Below, piece by piece: positions 61,554 through 64,000 of a DNA stretch of 64,000 nucleotides (positions are counted from its first letter, which is position 1; every line of letters begins with the position of its first letter). Under the pieces are notes generated by a model. That model had not been told where the DNA came from and searched no databases. It saw nothing but the letters and a program-made list of their open reading frames with translations. The stretch is from Streptomyces sp. NBC_00376. Lineage in GTDB: Bacteria > Actinomycetota > Actinomycetes > Streptomycetales > Streptomycetaceae. Made by a program: the position numbers and the translations under genes. The DNA is taken from NCBI RefSeq assembly GCF_036077095.1, contig NZ_CP107960.1:4154001-4218000 (forward strand), in the 5' to 3' direction.

Positions 61554-62353
61554 GGGTGAGGTTCTCCGTTCGAGTGCGGCGTCACACCGCCGAAGCGGCG
61601 ATTGCGTTGCTGGTAGGCCTGCAGGCACTCCAAGAAGTGCGGCGCACGGAAGTCGGGCCAGAGCACCGGCGGGAAGGTCCACTCGGCGTAGGCCACCTGC
61701 CAGAGCATGAAGTTGGAGATCCGCTGTTCGCCGGACGTCCGGATGACGAGGTCCACATCGGGCGTGTCGGAAAAGGGCAGGTGAGCGGCGAAATGCTGCT
61801 CGTCGACGGCATCGGCCGGTACCCCGCTGCGGATGAGGGACCGTGCCGCCTCGACGATGTCCCTGCGTCCGCCGTGGTCGAACGCCACGGTCAGCGTCAT
61901 GCCTCGGTTCGTGTTGGTCAGCGTCATCAGGTCGGCGAAGTCCCGGGCCAGTGGCCCGGGGATCCTCGGGTCCGCCACTCCGAGGAACCGGCAGCGGATG
62001 CCGCGCGCGTGCAGCAACGGGGCGTGTTTGCGCACTACGCGGCGCACCAGTTGCATCAGGAAGTCGATCTCGCTGCTCGGGCGTCGCCAGTTCTCGGTGG
62101 AGAACGCGTACAGGCTCAGCCACTCCACTCCCGACGTCCGCGCCGCCTCGATGACGTCGATCACCGTTGTTTCCGCTGCCCGGTGACCCGATGTGCGGGG
62201 TAAGGAGCGCCGTGCCGCCCACCGGCCGTTCCCGTCCATCACGCACGCGACATGGCGCGGCACCCCCCTGTGCCGGTCCTCACCGGTCGGGCGTCGCGGA
62301 GGTGTATGGGCCGACGACGAGGCAGAAGTGCCGCCCACTCGTTCAACCGTCAT
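61550..62353 (-). CDS. cis-Prenyltransferase (UPP synthase family), probably specialised
   Basis: A 267-residue isoprenyl diphosphate synthase of the UppS fold. HVACVMDGNGRWAARRS carries catalytic D40; the second half has the signature RTSGEQRISNFMLWQ with downstream YAEWTFPPVLWP. It lacks the usual housekeeping context and lies in the tRNA-Ser island, so it is probably an accessory enzyme making a short-chain cis-prenyl or lavandulyl-type diphosphate, not the essential UppS. The ATG (MTVERVGGTS) has a GGGGGAG site. It is coupled to the downstream oxygenase. Confidence 0.88.
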   Translation of the reverse strand: MTVERVGGTSASSSAHTPPRRPTGEDRHRGVPRHVACVMDGNGRWAARRSLPRTSGHRAAETTVIDVIEAARTSGVEWLSLYAFSTENWRRPSSEIDFLMQLVRRVVRKHAPLLHARGIRCRFLGVADPRIPGPLARDFADLMTLTNTNRGMTLTVAFDHGGRRDIVEAARSLIRSGVPADAVDEQHFAAHLPFSDTPDVDLVIRTSGEQRISNFMLWQVAYAEWTFPPVLWPDFRAPHFLECLQAYQQRNRRFGGVTPHSNGEPHP

Positions 62354-62737
62354 CCGTGCTCCCCCGGCTGCCGCAACATAGTCCCCCTCCGCCTCGCACC
62401 CACCCGCTGGTCGCAGCGCCTCCTGGCCGCAAGGCCCTGCCGCGGTGCGCCCGGACAGCGCCCCGTTGTGTCCGGACTCCGCTGAGCGCGTTGCGCATCC
62501 GCCGGAAGCCCGTCGAGGCTGCCGGACGGGTTTCGCTCCCGCAGACGGCGGACCGGCCTGCTCCACCGGACGGTCCCGGGGGATCCTCCGCCGCAGCGCC
62601 ACTCGGATCGACACTCAGCAGAGTGCCGGTGCCCGGCCCCGGACACATCGCAATCTCCACATATTCACCTGTAGTACGTCAGTCCGCTTTAACGACCTCG
62701 TGGTCGCGCCTTGACCGGAATCGGGTGCCCGGGCAAG
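62354..62737. other. Non-coding spacer of the island
   Basis: No gene supported. The minus-strand frame upstream of the prenyltransferase ATG has no conserved content. An AT-richer patch at about 62650-62700 may be the promoter of the prenyltransferase operon. Confidence 0.35.
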
Positions 62738-62790
62738 CCGGGCAATGCGTCGAAGGCCGTTACCGCGAGCGGTAGGGGCCTTCGACGTTC
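62738..62790. repeat. Diverged third copy of the tRNA-Ser terminator region
   Basis: CCGGGCAATGCGTCGAAGG at 62738 and GGGGCCTTCGACGTTC at 62775 match the sequence following tRNA-Ser (CCGGGCAATACGTCGAAGG, then GGGGCCCTTCGACGTTC) with few changes and an altered hairpin tip. It lacks the tRNA part. Confidence 0.7.
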
Positions 62791-62985
62791 TCCGGGCCGG
62801 TTTCCGTCCCGGTCGAGTTCCGCGGAACTGCCGACGGCTTCTGCCGATGCGGGTCCTGATACCCGGCCGACACAAATCCGCGCGGCGCTGGATGCACGGT
62901 CCTGATCAGCTGGATGCGGTCTTCTCGCGGGCTGGGACACGTACGCGGTTCCTCGTGCAGTCGGGCTGTGAGAGGTGGTTGTCGG

Positions 62986-63271
62986 TGGATGCTCGTCGGA
63001 TGCGTGCTGCTGCGCCGGGCGGGGAGGAACTGGCCGGGCGGGCCCGTCGTGGCGCGGTGTGGGCTTCGGCCGCGGTGCTTGCCGTGGTCGGTGCCGGCGG
63101 CTGGCTGGGGCTCACCGATGGAGGCCGGGGCAACGGCTCCGCGCCGGTCTCCGAGGCGGCGACAACGTCGCCCGGCTGCTGGCCCGTTGGGACGCGGGAA
63201 GCCAGGAGGCATTCGTGGCGAAGATGAGCCGCGCCTGCGCGGTGAGCGCGCTGGAGTCGGCCGGACGAACC
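62986..63271 (+). pseudogene. Truncated, frameshifted membrane-protein ORF
   Basis: Starts at a GTG with a strong GAGAGGTGG site: VDARRMRAAAPGGEELAGRA, then one hydrophobic segment (VWASAAVLAVVGAGGWLGL). Around 63150 codon bias shifts to another frame (VARLLARWDAGSQEAFVAKM), which runs into the right attachment repeat and ends there. Probably a small anchored protein truncated by the integration event. Family not recognised. Confidence 0.4.
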
Positions 63272-63361
63272 CTTGGAAAGCGTGTTGGGGGCAACCCCTC
63301 ACGAGTTCGAATCTCGTATCCTCCGCCATTGCTCTCACCGGGCAATACGTCGAAGGGCCCC
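63272..63361 (+). repeat. Right attachment-site repeat (attR), partial tRNA-Ser
   Basis: Exact copy of 56169-56258: tRNA-Ser from the anticodon loop to the 3' end plus 36 bp downstream. It lacks the acceptor 5' strand and D arm and cannot form a tRNA. Beyond it the hairpin continues with a different tip (GCAGCTCGCTGC). Confidence 0.9.
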
Positions 63362-63408
63362 GCAGCTCGCTGCGGGGCCCTTCGACGTTCGTGCTCCGCG
63401 CGGCGGGT

Positions 63409-64000
63409 TCAGCGGCACAGGGCGGTGTCCACGACGCGTTCGAGGGTTCGCCGGCCCGGCTCGTCGGTGAGCTGCGTGGTGACGGTGACATTGGCGGCTC
63501 GGCCGTCGTCGGTGGCGCCGCCCCGGGTCTCGTAGCCCGGGAAGCTGCCGCCGTGGCCCCAGGAGAGGCCGCCGCACGGCAGCGGCCTGCTGACCAGGCC
63601 GAGTCCGTAGCGGGCGCCGGGGCCGAAGGTCGCTTCGGCGGGGACGGTGGAGCGCATCCGGGCGAGCTGGGCCGGGGGCAGGAGGCGGCCGGCCAGGAGT
63701 GCGCTGAAGAAGCGGTTGAGGTCGGAGCCGGTGGAGATCATCTGGCCTGCGGCCCAGCCCCAGGAGGGGTCGATCTCCGTGATGTCGCGCAGCGGTCCGT
63801 CCGCCGATTCCCGGTAGTAACCGTGGGGGTGCGGCTCCCGGATGGTCACGTCGCCGGGGGCGGGGAAGTACGTGTGGCGCAGCCCGATGCGCTTGATGAC
63901 GCGCCGGTCGATCTCCTCGGCCAGGGGGCGGCCGGTGACCTTCTGGACGATCAGGCCGGCGAGCACGTAATTGGTGTTGCTGTACTTCCAACTCGTCCCG
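63409..64000 (-). CDS. Beta-lactamase-fold serine hydrolase (5' end outside window)
   Basis: The C-terminal part of a class C beta-lactamase/D-alanyl-D-alanine carboxypeptidase-like serine hydrolase. Visible are the Tyr motif YSN (WKYSNTNYVLAG) near the window edge and the third motif HGG (LSWGHGGSFPGYE). The SxxK motif lies outside. It is the first gene past the island and is probably the original chromosomal neighbour of tRNA-Ser. Secreted family members act on peptidoglycan or esters. Confidence 0.88.
   Translation of the reverse strand, partial: GTSWKYSNTNYVLAGLIVQKVTGRPLAEEIDRRVIKRIGLRHTYFPAPGDVTIREPHPHGYYRESADGPLRDITEIDPSWGWAAGQMISTGSDLNRFFSALLAGRLLPPAQLARMRSTVPAEATFGPGARYGLGLVSRPLPCGGLSWGHGGSFPGYETRGGATDDGRAANVTVTTQLTDEPGRRTLERVVDTALCR

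Larger units (their letters stand above)
56169..63361. mobile_element. tRNA-Ser genomic island (~7.1 kb)
   Basis: The interval is bounded by a perfect 90-bp direct repeat of the tRNA-Ser 3' half, the usual outcome of tyrosine-recombinase integration into a tRNA gene. Contents: a small ORF, a broken hsdS fragment, a secreted esterase, a DUF2236/EF-hand protein, a cis-prenyltransferase and a truncated ORF. No integrase, excisionase, replication or transfer gene is visible, so the island is probably immobile or a remnant. Confidence 0.8.

Noticed and set aside
63272..63361. Second tRNA-Ser gene
   Set aside because: Only the 3' half is present, without D arm or 5' acceptor strand; it is an attachment-site duplicate.
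56138..63361. Integrative conjugative element with its own integrase
   Set aside because: No integrase, excisionase, Rep, Tra or FtsK-like gene could be found in either strand of the interval.

Overview
The window is chromosomal DNA of a Streptomyces (or very close relative). Three things point there: very high GC with G/C-biased third codon positions and frequent GTG starts; clear copies of the developmental regulator BldC and the Lsr2-type nucleoid protein LsrL; and a gene order (dnaX, purD, purC, lsrL, purSQL, purF-purM, vdh, bldC, hrpA) that matches my memory of the S. coelicolor core chromosome around SCO4067-SCO4096. I could not run searches, so identities rest on motifs and remembered family features.

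Layout. 1-9.4 kb holds a PrsW-family membrane protease (cut by the left edge), an aldo/keto reductase, an M23 cell-wall peptidase behind a c-di-AMP (ydaO-type) riboswitch, a SpoIIE-type phosphatase, initiator tRNA-Met, an SPFH/flotillin-like protein with a tiny NfeD-like partner, a SHOCT protein and a covalent-flavin oxidase. 9.4-19.6 kb has tRNA-Lys, an amino-acid permease, two coupled secreted beta-propeller proteins (one with a dead trypsin domain), a DEAD-box RNA helicase with a repeat-built RGG tail, a lipoprotein, a zinc metallopeptidase and a Glu-Asp-Phe tRNA cluster. 19.6-30.3 kb has a thiol-redox operon (CcdA-like plus DsbA-like), hrpA, a second tRNA-Asp, a DUF6274-type protein, bldC with its own terminator, valine dehydrogenase and a DUF3073 protein. 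30.5-53.4 kb is built around de novo purine synthesis: purM, purF, purL, purQ, purS, purC and purD, all on the minus strand, interspersed with a sulfatase, a TetR/MFS pair, lsrL, three tRNA-Gly genes, an ABC exporter plus two-component system, and two large proteins of uncertain role. 53.5-56.3 kb has dnaX, the SRP RNA and tRNA-Ser(GGA).

56.2-63.4 kb is a roughly 7.1-kb genomic island bounded by a perfect 90-bp direct repeat of the 3' half of tRNA-Ser and its terminator. It carries a frameshifted type I restriction specificity fragment, a large secreted esterase-like protein, and a two-gene operon in which a cis-prenyltransferase is translationally coupled to an MpaB/Lcp-type (DUF2236) oxygenase carrying three EF-hands. 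No integrase is visible. A beta-lactamase-fold serine hydrolase is cut by the right edge.

How it fits together: purSQL are translationally coupled, and purF and purM form a probable second unit. Together with purC and purD this covers the de novo pathway except purN/H, purE/K, purB and purA. The most notable observations are a tRNA-Gly(UCC) whose D and T loops lack the conserved GG and TTC bases (reminiscent of staphylococcal cell-wall tRNAs), the prenyltransferase-oxygenase operon in the tRNA-Ser island, and the protease-dead trypsin/VCBS fusion.
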